The notes beneath the pieces were generated by a model that made no database searches, was not told where the DNA came from, and worked only from the letters and a program-made list of their open reading frames with translations. DNA of 64,000 nt from the NCBI GenBank assembly GCA_015501585.1, contig JADNRY010000030.1, positions 329,474 through 393,473 of the forward strand, given 5' to 3'. This document shows, in pieces, positions 24,901 to 37,600 of this stretch. The stretch comes from Rhodocollybia butyracea. Lineage: Eukaryota; Basidiomycota; Agaricomycetes; Agaricales; Omphalotaceae. Within the stretch, counting starts at the first letter, position 1. Every line of letters begins with the position of its first letter. A program made the position numbers and the translations under genes.

Positions 24901-25551
24901 CAGGCGCAGACATTGCTGGGTAAGCTGGACAGTGGGAACAGAAGAGATGGACCAGGCACTAGCACTTCGCATTCCAACACGTCGTATTCCAGCACAACTT
25001 CCGCCCAGCATGCATCGCCTCTTCCAACCTCGGGTGAATCAGCTTCTTACTATGGAACTAGTAGTGGAAGTCATTATCCGCCGCCATCTGGCCCTCCCCC
25101 AAGTGGTCCGACATCGAGTTATGCACCATCATATGGCTCCCCGCCACCAGCGTTTCCTAACAGCGCGCCTTCATTCCCTCCGAGTGCGCCGGCTTCAGGT
25201 TATGCGCCGTCCTACGGTTCTCCACCACCATCGTTTCCTGGTAACACGTCGTCATTCCCTCAAGCCGGAGGTCATCATACAGGGCATTATCATCCTCCTC
25301 CGCCAGGTGGGTTTTCAGCCCCGGGAACTGAGCCACATGCTCACGGACCGCCCGGCGTATTTGCACCCCCTCCTGGACCACCTCCTGCTGGACCCGGTTT
25401 CGCTCAGTCAAATCCGTACGGTCCTCCTGGAAATGGCCCATCATTTCCTGGTGCTGATCCTTACGATCAAACTCCTCAGTTCCCCAACGCTCCGAATTAC
25501 CCTTCCCAAGGTGGAAGCTATCACTCCTACGGGAGTAACGAGAGGTGGTAA
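21992..25551 (+). CDS. het-c: HET-C heterokaryon-incompatibility-type protein
   Basis: Het-C proteins are fungal glycine-rich secreted or membrane proteins; in Neurospora alternative alleles trigger incompatibility cell death. Twenty-one exons sum to 822 codons: 21992-22092, 22163-22205, 22267-22407, 22457-22516, 22578-22592, 22638-22700, 22752-22776, 22824-22882, 22932-22986, 23037-23170, 23223-23370, 23417-23458, 23508-23524, 23580-23877, 23946-23981, 24041-24063, 24114-24221, 24285-24323, 24375-24422, 24478-24563, 24627-25551. A signal peptide (LSVLFLLIFILVVCIPGHEV) precedes the FGAGNIPS start of the domain. Conserved blocks include HTLEDFPAHSNFCEIA and the FGNWLRDYSQ segment. The last exon ends in a Pro/Gly/Tyr/Ser-rich tail (about residues 620-821) that is probably disordered. 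The exon 15 acceptor removes six conserved residues (see findings). Whether it functions in allorecognition here is unknown. Confidence 0.92.
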
Positions 25552-28500
25552 ATAGCGGAAAGACTTCTGAAAGGCAGCTGGGGGAAAACCTCTGATTTCC
25601 CTGCAAATACATAGCGTGTTAGACGTTCTTGTCTGTACTCTAACTGAATCTTGAGCAATGATAAGTTAGTCGGCTGTATATAAGGAAACTATCATAGAAT
25701 TTTTAGGGTCAATTGGGTGACTGGAGAAGAAATCCTAGCTCTGAGGACTGCTAACTTTGTTCTAATTTCGAGCTGATGTAGAAGATCAGATTAGCCTGTC
25801 AAGTTCTCGTGGATGCTCCCAGTTTGGTGGACTTGTGTTAATATCCTGGAGGGCTCACAGTACATATAACCCTCGGATATATCTGTGTGGAACTTTTTTA
25901 GGACCCTCACCAGCCTGAGAGTCAAGGCACCGACGACCAACCCGATGTCACGGGTGACACTAGTCCGCTTGGAGCAAACCTCTACTCTTGCCTCTACTAT
26001 GCTTCACTATGCTCCCTTCGCCAGCCTGGGACAGCTACTGTTATGTATTATGTGTATTTTCATATTTAGAGTCACTCTATTGCATGCCTAACCCCTGCTA
26101 GAAGCTTCATTTAATTCGGCTGACTCGGGTGTCACGGTCAAAGCTGTACATACTTACCACACCTGTTTGATCGAAGTAACTAACATGAATTCTGCTTTAA
26201 AAGATATGGTTATTATCACCAATCCGCTTCATCTTTCTCCGTTGACGCCCTCAGGTAACCCTATTGACAAATTGAGGTTCAGCTAGTCCTGTGAAAGTAC
26301 TATGTGAGATATGCTGGCATAGCCGTCTCCCTTCCTCCTGTCTGGTTTGATGTATCTGTCATTCGCAGTAAGCCTCGGAGACCAGGTACTCGTTGGACCT
26401 CTCGCACCATTCACCACCATTGAAGATAGGCCTTGTACTCAAGTCCGGGTCCTTCGTGGGTTCAAGAATAGAGTGCATTTTAGTCAGGATCTCGTAAGAT
26501 ACCTTTTCTGAAGATAGGACAATACAGTAGTGGCAGTACCTCGAGAGAATCCTGCTGCTTTTAGTCAGACAGATAGCGGAGCCGAAACCCTACAAGCTAG
26601 CTGAAACACGGAAAGCACGAGTCGGCGAAAAAAAGTAAAGGTTTTTTTAACGACTCGCTTCCAGCTTGGAAGCCCACGAGTGATTTCTCACCCGATTCAG
26701 AATGTAGTGAGGAAGGGGAGGGTATGGATTCGAATTTTTTCGGGCCCCTCGAGTCAGTGCTTTTCGAGGACTTACTTATTAGCTTACCGCTTGATGTTCT
26801 TGCTTGCTTTGATTGTAGCAATACCATGGTTGAATTCCTGGATAATATCTATCTCCGGGGTGTCGTCTGGTGTCGTAGGCTAGTGCTATTTTGTGAAGCT
26901 TCTCTGAATATTTGACGGACGGTATGGATGCGCACCCTTAACGGGCCGAAAAACTTACGCCGAGGAGTGCTCTGTCGGAGTGGTCAGATAAAGTATCAAA
27001 TGCACAATTTGCTCACCGTTAACCTCACTCTGACCTCCTGGCCTACTGCCGGCTATTTCTGTAGATCCCGATGTGGAGGTGAGCCACTGATCAACCTTAT
27101 TCGACTCCCCCCAATCCTTTCAAGTTGTGCCCCGCGGCCCCGGCTCCCTCACAATCTACCCAACCTGTCCATTCAACACGGACGTCCTCATAGACACATG
27201 CGAGGGCGAGTCCAGGGGTAATCCCTGCATTTCTCTAGTGCTCCAAATTGCTCTTATACAAATGCAGTGTCAGTGTCAAAGCTGTGCTTATCGCATTAAT
27301 TTCTCAGCTAGAAGCTATTACTATTACAGCTATTACTACATACAATAAATTGTTTGACATACGTCGTCAGGACTCGAGCGGAGTTCCGAGGAGTATTCGT
27401 TTGACGCAATGCGACGCGCTGAGAGAAATATCATTTTATTCATATTTTACACACCTGCAGCCTAGTACAACTTAACAGAAACGTATCGTCTTTCTTTATA
27501 TTCACTAAATCCTCTCTATATGTTTTCCTCGGTTCCAAATTAGCACTCACTCCATTGGACAAGTTGACAACTTCAGAGTAGCTGAACCCTAAAGACTACG
27601 ACTTAGAGGTTGAACACAGGTTGGGTTGAACACAGGTTGATAGAAGCACTCTAATGTCAACGTCGAAACGGAGTACCACCACTGGATCATGGACAATTTT
27701 ATGGTATCTTTTTGCAAATAGAGCACGAACGAAAGCGTGAGCAACAGAGGGAGTTGTATAGAAACACGGCAAGTGAGAAAGCTCATTGCTGCGCCATGAA
27801 GGCTGAACATGAAATTGTGGAGAGAGGATCTTCTCGTGCCATAATACAGAGTAACCATGGTGGGCTGGTGTTTCTTGAAGGCTCTGAAAAAAAGGGGAAT
27901 AGAATTTTGATCCGTTGGGAAGACTTAACCATGGTGGGGCGGTGTTTCTTAACGGCTCTGAAAAAAAGGGGAATAGACTTTTGGTCCGTTAGGAAGACTT
28001 GATCTTGAAAGAGTCAACGGTGCGTAACGGTGCGATCTATAGGAAGAGGTGTATACCAGACAGAAATTGAAATGCGAGAAACCATCGTAAAATGGTGGTT
28101 CAATTGTACGGGCTTCTGGTGTCTCTTCGCTCTCAATCCATCATCTTTCCACTATCTGCTTCTCCACTTGTGCCACCAGTACTGTCATCATCACCATTAG
28201 GTCCAACACCACCAGATTGTGCACCACCAGTGTTTCCTGAGCTGCCTCAGGATTCCACCCGCAGGGCTTGAAGAAACTGTATTTCTTTATCTGCCACTTC
28301 TATAACGAGAAATCGACACAACACGTTTCGAAGTAGATACTGATCAAAAATGATTAGATTATATTTATAGAGACGAATACTCGCTATTCTCCCAAGTTAC
28401 CGATAGGTGACTCTCAGTGATACAGTCAACCAGGTAGTCAATTTCGTTACCAATATTGGTGTCCGTTGGTGCGTCAGAGAGAGCATCCAAGTGATCTTGA

Positions 28501-29047
28501 AACCATGGTGAGAAATTCTCTTCTAACCATACCTCGACTCAAAGTGTCAAGAGGTTTTGGAGTTTGCCTTCGGGAGACAAGAAATTCTCCCATCTTTCAG
28601 CGAAGGTTGGCTGGTGGAGGAGACGACTTCGGGTTAGCAAATGACTGTTCATGATCAGTAGAATTAAGAGGCGACGATTTGGGTCGGTCAATTGGAGACG
28701 TTTGTGCGGAAGGACTACACGAAGGGCGAGGGAACGATGTCGTTTGTTGGAGACTCCGTCACTCAAGCCTCGAAGAACCAATGCCACGGGCCGGCGACGA
28801 AGTAGAAAAATACTGCACGTGATGCGAACTTTCAGTCACGGTCTTTCAGTCGAGCCTTGTGTTGGATACAGTGTTTTTATTTGAATACATATTGTACATA
28901 CATCCGTCAGGTATAACGACCAATCAACGAGAGGGGCATAAATATTAATGATTCCCTAAACCACGGTAAAACAGTAGAGTAGCCAAGAATTAACATGTAC
29001 CAGTAAAATCAAAATTAGCATTCCATCAGTGACTTCGAACGAATGAA
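25552..29047. other. gene-poor interval of 3.5 kb
   Basis: No reading frame here joins into a convincing protein on either strand; the open stretches are under 100 codons and resemble nothing I know. The interval separates the convergent het-c and acyl-CoA synthetase genes. It contains an imperfect 74-bp tandem duplication (27853-28000), a shorter direct repeat of about 16 bp near 27608-27640 (GTTGAACACAGGTTG twice), and AT-rich stretches. No terminal inverted repeats, LTR pair or transposase/reverse-transcriptase motif was found, so a decayed transposon is possible but unsupported. Confidence 0.6.
27853..28000. repeat. 74-bp tandem duplication, two copies
   Basis: Two adjacent units (27853-27926 and 27927-28000) both begin AACCATGGTGGG and contain GGCTCTGAAAAAAAGGGGAA and GGAAGACTT. 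They differ at only about 10 positions by eye. No open frame of interest spans them. Confidence 0.85.
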
Positions 29048-31967
29048 CTATAAGTTTGCGCGCGCAGATTTAGCAGTGGCGTTGAGTCGTAATTCCCATT
29101 GCTCGCGAGCAATCTTGCGAAGTTGGCCCTTCATGATTTTACCTGATGGCGTAAGTTCGAACGGCTCCTCGGTGATTACTATCATAGCAGGAATCGCGAA
29201 AGGAGGGAGGCTGTAAATTTATGTTGTCAGTTGCCAAGGATAACCACAGAGATTTTGAGTTAACCTTTTTCGAACGTTTTCAATCAAGGACGATTCCGTC
29301 ACTTTGCCTTTATGAACCGGTTTCACAGACACAACAGCGGCAACAAGCTCTCCGAGGCGTTTGTCTGGGACGCCCACAGCTGCTGCCTCTAGTACACGAG
29401 AATCTGCATAGAGTGCATTCTCAACAGCAATTGAGCTCTGAAGAAAAATTTAGTCCAGTATTCAGTTAATTGTACTGGATACACACAATATTTTCACCTC
29501 CCTAATAGGAATTCAATGACTGAAGGCTTGAATAGAGAAAGAACATACCCGAATGATTATATCCTTGATTCTATCCCTGATGTACAGGAATCCTTCCTCA
29601 TCCATAACACCAATATCACCTATACTTACAGTGTTAGTGTATACTCGTCTGTTCAGGGGGACCAAGTGTCACCGGTCTTTAGCCAGCCATCACTGGTGAG
29701 AACCTGGCTTGTCGCCTCTGATGAAGATATCAACAATTCGACATCAAAGGCCAGATTAAGTTAGGCTAACCTGGATCTCGGTAGTATCCTAGTAGATAAA
29801 GATTGATCAGCGATCTACAAATATTAAGGTGAAGAAGGCATAGGGAAAGTACCTTTCATGACGTTAGGACCCCGCAAATACACTTCACCTATCTCTGTCG
29901 CTGATGCTACTCTGCCGTCCACAACAATCATCATGTCATTGACCGGACAAGCCAGGCCCCTGGAGTAAAAAAAAAATCAGCCGAGGAGGATTGGGGGCGC
30001 GCACAAATACTAACGTGCTTCCGGGTCGCATCGCGTAGTCTTCACCGGCAATCTGAAAAATCATATCAGGAGCTGTTCCCATTAGTCCTTATTATAATGC
30101 CTTACCCCGACAGCCACCGAGTTTGTTTCAGTAAGACCGTATGCCTGTGACCTAAAGTAGATACCTTTTCAGAGTCGAACTAAAGCTAAGGTAATGTTGC
30201 TTACAGTCTAGCAGTAGGAAACGCGGCTTGAGCTTGCGAGGCGAGATTCTGAGATGCTGGAGAGCCGCCGAAAAACAGTCCATCCAAAGGATATCCCACC
30301 AACGGGCTTTCTAGAAGATCAGCGACCCTATACACGGAACTTTTGTTAGAGCTATCGGTGACCACCCATGAAGATAACTCACGTACATAGCAGGCACCCC
30401 TCCAGCGAGTCCAACATTTTCATTCTTGATCAATCTACCCTCAACTTTGGTCAGAGAAAGAACAAAAAGAAAAAAGATTTCTGACTTGACCGCTGACCAA
30501 AAATAAATAAAATGATGTAGAACCGTCAGTTCTTTTTTTGAAAAGCCATAAAGATAGCCTTACCCTCTTTTGGGATCCATTTACGCATTAGTATAATCCT
30601 CATTCCCGCCATCGTTGCCAACATCTGTGTGGCTGATTAGACTTCCGTGTCAACATCCAGAGAAACGTTACGGACAGAATAACTGGTCAGGCCGGTGACA
30701 TGGAAGAGTGGCACAGCTACAAGTGCACCTTTCTGGGGGCCGTCAGGAGGCGGATCAAGGCTTTCACCTCGCCGGAGAATAGCTCGACGATTTCCAACTT
30801 GAGTCTGGAGAGAAAAACTAAGTCTGAGATTTCGCAAAGCAGATGTAGAAAAAGCCCATACATTCAAGACGTTTGTTAGAAACTGTCGCTGGGTGCTCAG
30901 AACTCCCTGGATCGAGCAGTCAATTCAACGAAACAGAACCGCGGATTGTACACACCTTGGGCAAGCCCGTAGTACCTGACAGGCCATACATACCGCGTTA
31001 GTCGGAGAGCAGCAGAGAAACTGAGGTTTACTAACCAGATGTGAACATGATGACAGCATCATCTTCGGGGAGAACGTTTTCTTCGGGATACGAGTCTCCG
31101 TGATGAGACTCAAAGGCTTTGTTGAAGCTGTCCATCCCACTCCACTGCCCCTTCCCATCCTGCGGGTTGAACACCAGGACTCCAGTGACATTGCGCTCGC
31201 TGTATAGTTTATCAACGCTCAGTTCTAGCTTCTCCGCTCGTTCCGCATCTACAAGGACGACTTTGCAGCCGGTATGGACAATGCAGAATGTCAAAGGCTC
31301 CAGCGGAAGCCATCTACAATTCGAGGACGAGGGCTCAGTAGGAATCACAAAGAATAGAACGTGGTGTTTCTTACGCGTTTATGCCAACAACAACAGATCC
31401 TAACAATTCTATGGAAAAAATTGGGATTTTTGAGCTTACATCCGATGACGAAACACGCACGAGAAGCCCAGAATCCAACCAGCCACTCGACACAGTTCCG
31501 AGAGCAAATGCCAATCTTATCTCCTACAGACAATGCTGTATCAGTGAGAGTAGCTTCTGGAAGCAGATCTACTAGCTACCTTTCCTAACGTGAAACACGT
31601 TGTAAAATAAACTGGCAGTTCGCCGTGCTCGTTCATCGATTTCTTTGTATGTGAGTCTTTGTCCTTCGAACACGATGTATATCTTGTCGGAATGTTGGTC
31701 CACCGCCCAAGACCAAAAACTCTAAGGTTCGATCAGCATATGGAGACTCGGAGCTCCTCGATCGGCTAGCTATTCTTACCCGTAAGGTTGGCCAGAGATT
31801 CTTATACACACGTTGAAGCCTTCCATCTACAAACTGTGTTTCAAGCTCATGGAGCTGACCAGGAGCACAGAGTAAGTTGTCGGCTTGAAGAAGGGCGGTT
31901 TAGCAGGAGATAGAATAGAGTCCGGGAGCTTACTTTCGGATAACGAACGTTTAGGTGTCCAGCTCAT
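29048..31967 (-). CDS. AMP-dependent acyl-CoA synthetase/ligase
   Basis: Activates a carboxylic acid, probably fatty or aryl, to acyl-AMP and then acyl-CoA. Twenty-one exons sum to 585 residues: 31967-31934, 31883-31780, 31721-31580, 31523-31461, 31399-31375, 31313-31036, 30975-30956, 30906-30862, 30804-30676, 30624-30564, 30444-30387, 30327-30205, 30151-30106, 30052-30015, 29959-29853, 29788-29771, 29717-29673, 29619-29549, 29501-29487, 29437-29265, 29210-29048. Signature core A3 is split over exons (MFTSGTTGLPKG); others are YGLTET, the LKTGDIG region, IRDRIKDIIIR and the catalytic lysine in TPSGKIMKG. Exons of 15, 18 and 20 nt make this unusually fragmented. The C-terminus (ARANL) is not a canonical peroxisomal PTS1, so location is open. 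Exact substrate cannot be read. Confidence 0.93.
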
Positions 31968-33107
31968 CGCGGTCGATGGATGGTGAATTCCGAGGTGGAA
32001 ACGGTGTGTGCACCCGTCTTGGTATTTATACCGTTGATGTAAGCCACTGTCATTCACGGATATTTTATACCCCTCTATCATGTTCGGGCTAACACATTCT
32101 GTTGGTGAGAATGAGAATGAAATAGGTAGGTACATGTCCGAGGAACGAAAAACTCCCGCGGTTCTGTGTTCTAGCCGATACGGAATGCGGCTGGGCAATT
32201 CAGACTAGAACGCAATAAGGAATGACTCACAGCAACATGTCTGGAGAACTTTTGAAATTTTTCGGGGAAATGAGGGCTTATCTGAGCTTATTGGGTTCTG
32301 ATGGTGAACATTTGTTGTACACCGGACAGAAAAGAACCGCCCCAGTCTATTTTCTCCGCATGGCGACGAAGAGCAGCACATCTCGGGAAGATATTAACCA
32401 GATCTGCTCTGGAGGAGTTTAGTGGGCTAAATTTTCATCAGTTCCAAATAGTAAAATAAAGGGCGATCCTTCGACGCACTCATTTCGTGCACTTTTTCCT
32501 CTTAGCATTGCTCAAGGGGCCAGCGTCCGTTTCGCGTTATCCTTCACGGAATTTCCAGAGTCAGGGTCATCTACACGGCCCAGGTCTGTACATACCATAT
32601 GGGTATATGTACAGTATCATAAATTAACACTTCGTGTTTCTGATGCACCCTGGATGCAACCATACTTACTTACCACCTCGTTTGCAGCCTCCAACTTTGT
32701 CGCACCTCCGGCGAAAGTTTGCACATATCCAAGAGCCCTAACAAAGAGATCAAGTGAAGAGGCTGAGTTTAAACGCAGGATCTTGCATCATAGTAGCCTT
32801 ATTATACCCCTAGTGTTGTATTTGGGAAGAAAGAAGCCGAGAAAAGCTCGTTTGCGAATAGCGAATAAGCGTTTTGGTACTGCAATCAATGGTTGAGAAT
32901 ATACGCCTAAATGGAGTCCGTCGAGGGCGAGAATATAAACGGAGAATTGTATACAATCAAGCATACTATGAATTGCAGGAAAGAAGGCGTATCTCCGCTG
33001 CACATAAATCAAAAAAATTTGACATGTTGGTTACGGTTCAACGTAGAATGGTCAAAGCTGTAATTAGCAATGACCACGTGTATGTCACTAATTCTTTCGT
33101 CAACCAC
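31968..33107. promoter_or_regulatory. divergent intergenic region, acyl-CoA synthetase / RPB3
   Basis: 1.1 kb between two divergently transcribed genes. Open frames here (for example 32222-32422 and 32654-32896 on +) have no recognisable motif and no splice continuity to RPB3, whose start is fixed by homology at 33108. I treat it as promoter plus 5' UTR sequence. Confidence 0.45.
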
Positions 33108-34490
33108 ATGGACCCCGTCCTCCGAATTCGCGAATATCAACGAGACCGAGTCAATTTTGTACTCGAAAATGTTGACCTTGCGTATGTTGGCTATGGTTTC
33201 AATTTCACGTCTAAATCTCGCCTCTTAGGATGGCCAACTCTTTGCGGAGGGTCATGATGGCTGACCTGCCTACTGTTGGTGAGTCTGAAGCTCTGATCTT
33301 CCGTATCATAAAGTACTGACTGCTTATCCTGACAGCCATTGATTTGGTTGTAGTAGAAGCCAACACAACTGTCCTTCCTGACGAGTTTATCGTTCATCGT
33401 TTGGGTATGGTTCCATTAGTCAGTACAAATTGCGATGCAGCAATACGGTATACAAGAGTGCGTTTACCTGTTTCTATCTGTACCAGGTCTCTTATGTACA
33501 CCTAGGACTGTAATTGTGAAGGAGAAAGCTGCGAGTTTTGTTCAATGATCTTAACTCTACATGTCAAGTGCAACGAGTCGATCACGATGGACGTTACTAG
33601 CAATCATCTAGAACTACAGCCTCATCCTGAGAAAGGCATAGAGGAAGCTGGAGAAGAGCCGGTCAGACGTACGGAGAATTTTGGACTTCCTGTTGGTAAA
33701 AGTACGTCCTCTATCTTGCTTTTTTATTGCATTCTTGATCTCGAAGTATCTGTCTTAGATGACCCCGACGTTGATCCTATACTGATATGCAAAATCCGAA
33801 AAGGACAAGAGCTCAAAGTAAAATGTCAGGTCAAAAAAGTGCGCTGCTTTGTGTCTCTATCATTGCGTTGCAGCCTAATATATAAAACAGGGAATCGCAA
33901 AAGAACACGCGAAATGGTCACCATGTTCTGCAGTAGCGTTCGAATACGATCCTCACAACAAACTCCGACATACCTCGTATTGGTATGAAACGGATGAAAA
34001 GGCCGAATGGCCGCTAGGGGAAAATGCCCGGGAGGAGGAGCCATCTCGAGAAGACGAGCTCTTTGATTTTAATGCTAAACCAAATAAATTTTACTTCGAC
34101 GTTGAGACGGACGGTAGCTTAGGGGCGCAGGAAGTAGTCATGAAGGTGTGTGATACCTTTGCTTCTTCCGAGAATGTCGCCGATGAACGATCTACATAGG
34201 GAATCGAGGAGCTGCAAAAGAAGTTAGGTTTCTTGGTTTGGTCACTGCGCAAAGCTCGAAGTGGCGAGACTGAGATGGAAATAGCAGCCGGTGGAGATCC
34301 ACCGACCGGAGATCAGCCCCCCGGAGTATCTGGTGGCGGTGGTGGATGGGGTTCAGGACCAGCTAGTTCTGGTTCCGGAGGATGGGGTTCAAGCAGTCCA
34401 GCGCCTGGCGGCGCAAGTGGTGGTTGGTCAAGCAGTCAAGCAGGAGGATGGGGCAGTCCTTCGGCCCAGGCGAATGGATGGAATGTTTAG
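33108..34490 (+). CDS. RPB3: RNA polymerase II subunit RPB3 with a Gly-Trp-rich C-terminal tail
   Basis: Alpha-like assembly subunit of Pol II (partner RPB11). Seven exons (33108-33181, 33229-33278, 33336-33457, 33506-33701, 33759-33838, 33891-34145, 34200-34490) give 355 residues. Conserved: [10 protein letters not shown] start, [38 protein letters not shown], the zinc-binding cysteine cluster ([11 protein letters not shown]), and the TSYWYETDE core near residue 210. The final exon continues past the usual end with a tail (about residues 300-355) containing five Gly-Trp dipeptides in Gly/Ser/Ala/Pro sequence. The assignment is secure; the function of the tail is unknown. Confidence 0.96.
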
Positions 34491-34662
34491 GTACTTATGC
34501 CGCGGTAATTTGTGTAATAATACGCAGTAATACGAGTAATGCAAGATGGAATGTAGATATGCAACGTCCAAAAATGACACTTCTAAAGCGACCCGCGCTA
34601 TGGCCCTAGATCACCTCTACTGTAGCCCTAGATCCTGAAAACTTTATGGGTATAGATCATCA

Positions 34663-37600
34663 CTATCGCTGGGAGAGTTCATATGACTCTGGAGCATGTA
34701 CAACATGAGATTGCGAAGGCACTGGTGCGGGATTAGGCATCCTGACAGAAGTCGATGCATACCTCGAGGAGTCTGCGGTCGAAGTCCTCGGTTCTTGCAT
34801 TGCCAATTCATTCGGATCGTCGAAAATATTGTCCATATCGCCACCTTACAGGATACCTTTCAACCCCCAAAAGCGTCGTATGAAGTTCTGGAAACTCACG
34901 TAGTGAAGCATTGTTGTCAGCTAATTTCCATCCTCCTGGTGGAGCTTGTGACAAAGGTCGAGCTTTCTTGTCTTCATCCCGCTTGGCATCTTCCCAAGGG
35001 ACCTCAGTGTAGAGCATAGGCGCTTTCTTTTTATTGGGGTTGCCGCTTGGTCCGTAGATCCCGACTTCTGCCATTGCTTGCTTGAGAGCACAAACCCATT
35101 TATTCCGACGTTTAGCTGAGGGACCATCAAATCTCACTCCTCAAAAACGAGGGTTTTGTTTAACTAACCTTTGATAGCACTTTGTTGTGAGTTACTTTTG
35201 TATTTTATGTCGGCAGACAACGACATGGATGCTTGCTCAGGAAAGTCTAGTATATCGATTTTAGGTTAGGTCAAAAACACGGCAGACAAGACACTGCACA
35301 GACCGATGACAGCGACATCAAAGATCGGCTGATAGTCTCGCCTCTCGGACTGTAGGAACTCGAGCATCTTTTCCCTCAGCGCCTCCAGGTCCTCAAAGGT
35401 GGTTTCATAAGCGACTGAAAATTCAAACGTTTCGGACATCTAAAGAAACAAGATGAACGGGAAAAAATCTTGATCTCGAACACAGCGAACCTGAGGACTC
35501 CGTCGAATGTTCTCAATAAACTATAACAGGCAATGAATAGGAACGAGAGCAGAGGAAGAGAAGAACTAACATCATCATTCAATGCACCATTCGGGGCTTG
35601 AATTAGACCCCCGTTACCATCGAGCAATAGAGTCGAGAGTAGTGAGATTTCTTTCACAGTATAAGCAACCTTGTCCACAACAATCCTATCCCCGACATCG
35701 AAAGGATGTTTGATGAACAGAAAAATGATACTCGTGAGGACCTCGGTAAGGGCACCCCCAATCAGCCAACTAAGACCTAGCATGGATTTAGCACGGTAGA
35801 TATAGAAACAAACCTTATGGGCGCACCAAGAACCAATGTGCCAACTGAAGTTATGAGTGTGGTAAATTGAGCATCCTGTCATGTTGATGAGGACGGGAAG
35901 ATAAAAGGGACAATGAAAACATACTAGGACCACTGCAATGATCAAAGCCGCAATAACCACATAAAGACTCATAAAGATATTGTCTAAACGTCCTATTGCA
36001 CTGTCGAGATCCTGCATGGAATGTTCTATTCCTAGTTGTTCACGATGAAAATCCATACAAGCAGCTTCAACCTCTTCTATCGAAGCATCACCGTTTCTGT
36101 CCCTATCAAAAAGCGTGAAAGCAGCATCTGCTTCATCTGGAGATGCGAAAAATTTGGCGATATCTTCAACAAGCAAATAATCGGATCCTGGCTTGACAAA
36201 GGAGTAGAAGATACGGCGAGCTAATAACCGGGACTTGGTCGGAGATTCTAGTGCCGTTTTGACCATGGCTTGTGGAGAATTGGGCTGTAAAACGGAACTT
36301 CCATATAGATGAGATGATTGTGGAGATGAAAAGAGCAGAGAGATAATCACCTGCCAGTTATTTCGGACTGGGAAGGAGGGTGAGATGAATATGCAAATCG
36401 GGCAAAACGAAACTCACAGCGACATTGCCGAGAGCAGTGGTAGTGGTAGTGGCAGCGGATCGAACACCTTTCAAAGCCTGTTTGAAGAGATGTCTGGGAT
36501 TTACAGAGGTGTTCTTGACGTGGGCTGCTTTGAGGGCATCTGTGCGACCTGGGGCATCGGAAGAATTCCGATAAAGCGTAACGAGTGACCGGACAGCAAA
36601 CTTTTGGTCCGCAATACGCTCTGCATAAGTATTAGGAGAGAGATTGATCTGATGAAGGTCGGAAGGCATACCAGCATAGGTTTTCTCGTGGAACTTGCCT
36701 GCAATCCACTGAATGGAAAATTTCTCGAATAACAGAACAGCTGCACACAGAAACAATCCAAAGAGCAGTTTAGAAATGAGACTAATGACGCTCTTGCTTT
36801 TAGCAGTTTGAGACGATTCTTCCCTGTTGTCAATCAATGGATTCCACTGGAGAAGAGATATTAATAGGGGTCGGAGTGATGGATTGCATAGATACTCGCC
36901 GTGATCCAGATCGCTAAAGTCCAACCGAAGATCGCTACATAGCGATACAGAGCACTGGCCCAGTCGATATACTTGCGAGTTCCGACAGCAACAACACCTA
37001 CGAGTATCCTTTGAGTATAAAATCTGTGTAAAAGTGGTGCAATCTTACCGACTGTAGAACGAATAATGCGGGGCAATATACGAGCTCCTGCTAGAGCCAC
37101 CCACCAGCCTGCAACGCTCCGGTTAGCAATGAGATTGAAGCTCACCATGCATGCAAGAATTTACCTGCCCAAACTACAGACAGCCAAATACTCCACCAAA
37201 TAAGCTTCACTCCCCAGATGGCCGCATTAGGAAAAGTGGTCAATCCAAGAATACCAGGAATCCATAGTATAGCCAAAGGAGGTACGATAAAAAGGAACCA
37301 ACGGGTGACGATAGAGACGCTTAAGAGATAATTGTACAATTTTGCAACCTATGCATAATCGAGAAATTAATGAGATTTTTGAGGATAATTCCTCTAAGTC
37401 ACTGACCTTGTTTTTGGGCATGTCCCCATCTGCGTATACCAGATGACTTGCACTTGCATTTTTCGAGTCAAATTCTTCATACGAATGTTCAAATTTCCGA
37501 ATTCCATTGAGTAGGTCCCAAGATGAAGAAGATTGGTGGTGTAATTCTGGCCGAGGCATTCCTGGAATTGGAGCGCGTTCTGGGTCAGAATTATTTATAT

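Noticed and set aside
25552..29047. Transposon remnant
   Set aside because: No transposase, reverse transcriptase, LTR pair or terminal inverted repeats found by reading; a homology search would be needed.
33545..33988. 147-codon plus-strand frame
   Set aside because: It is RPB3 exon 4 read on into the introns; the spliced model explains it.
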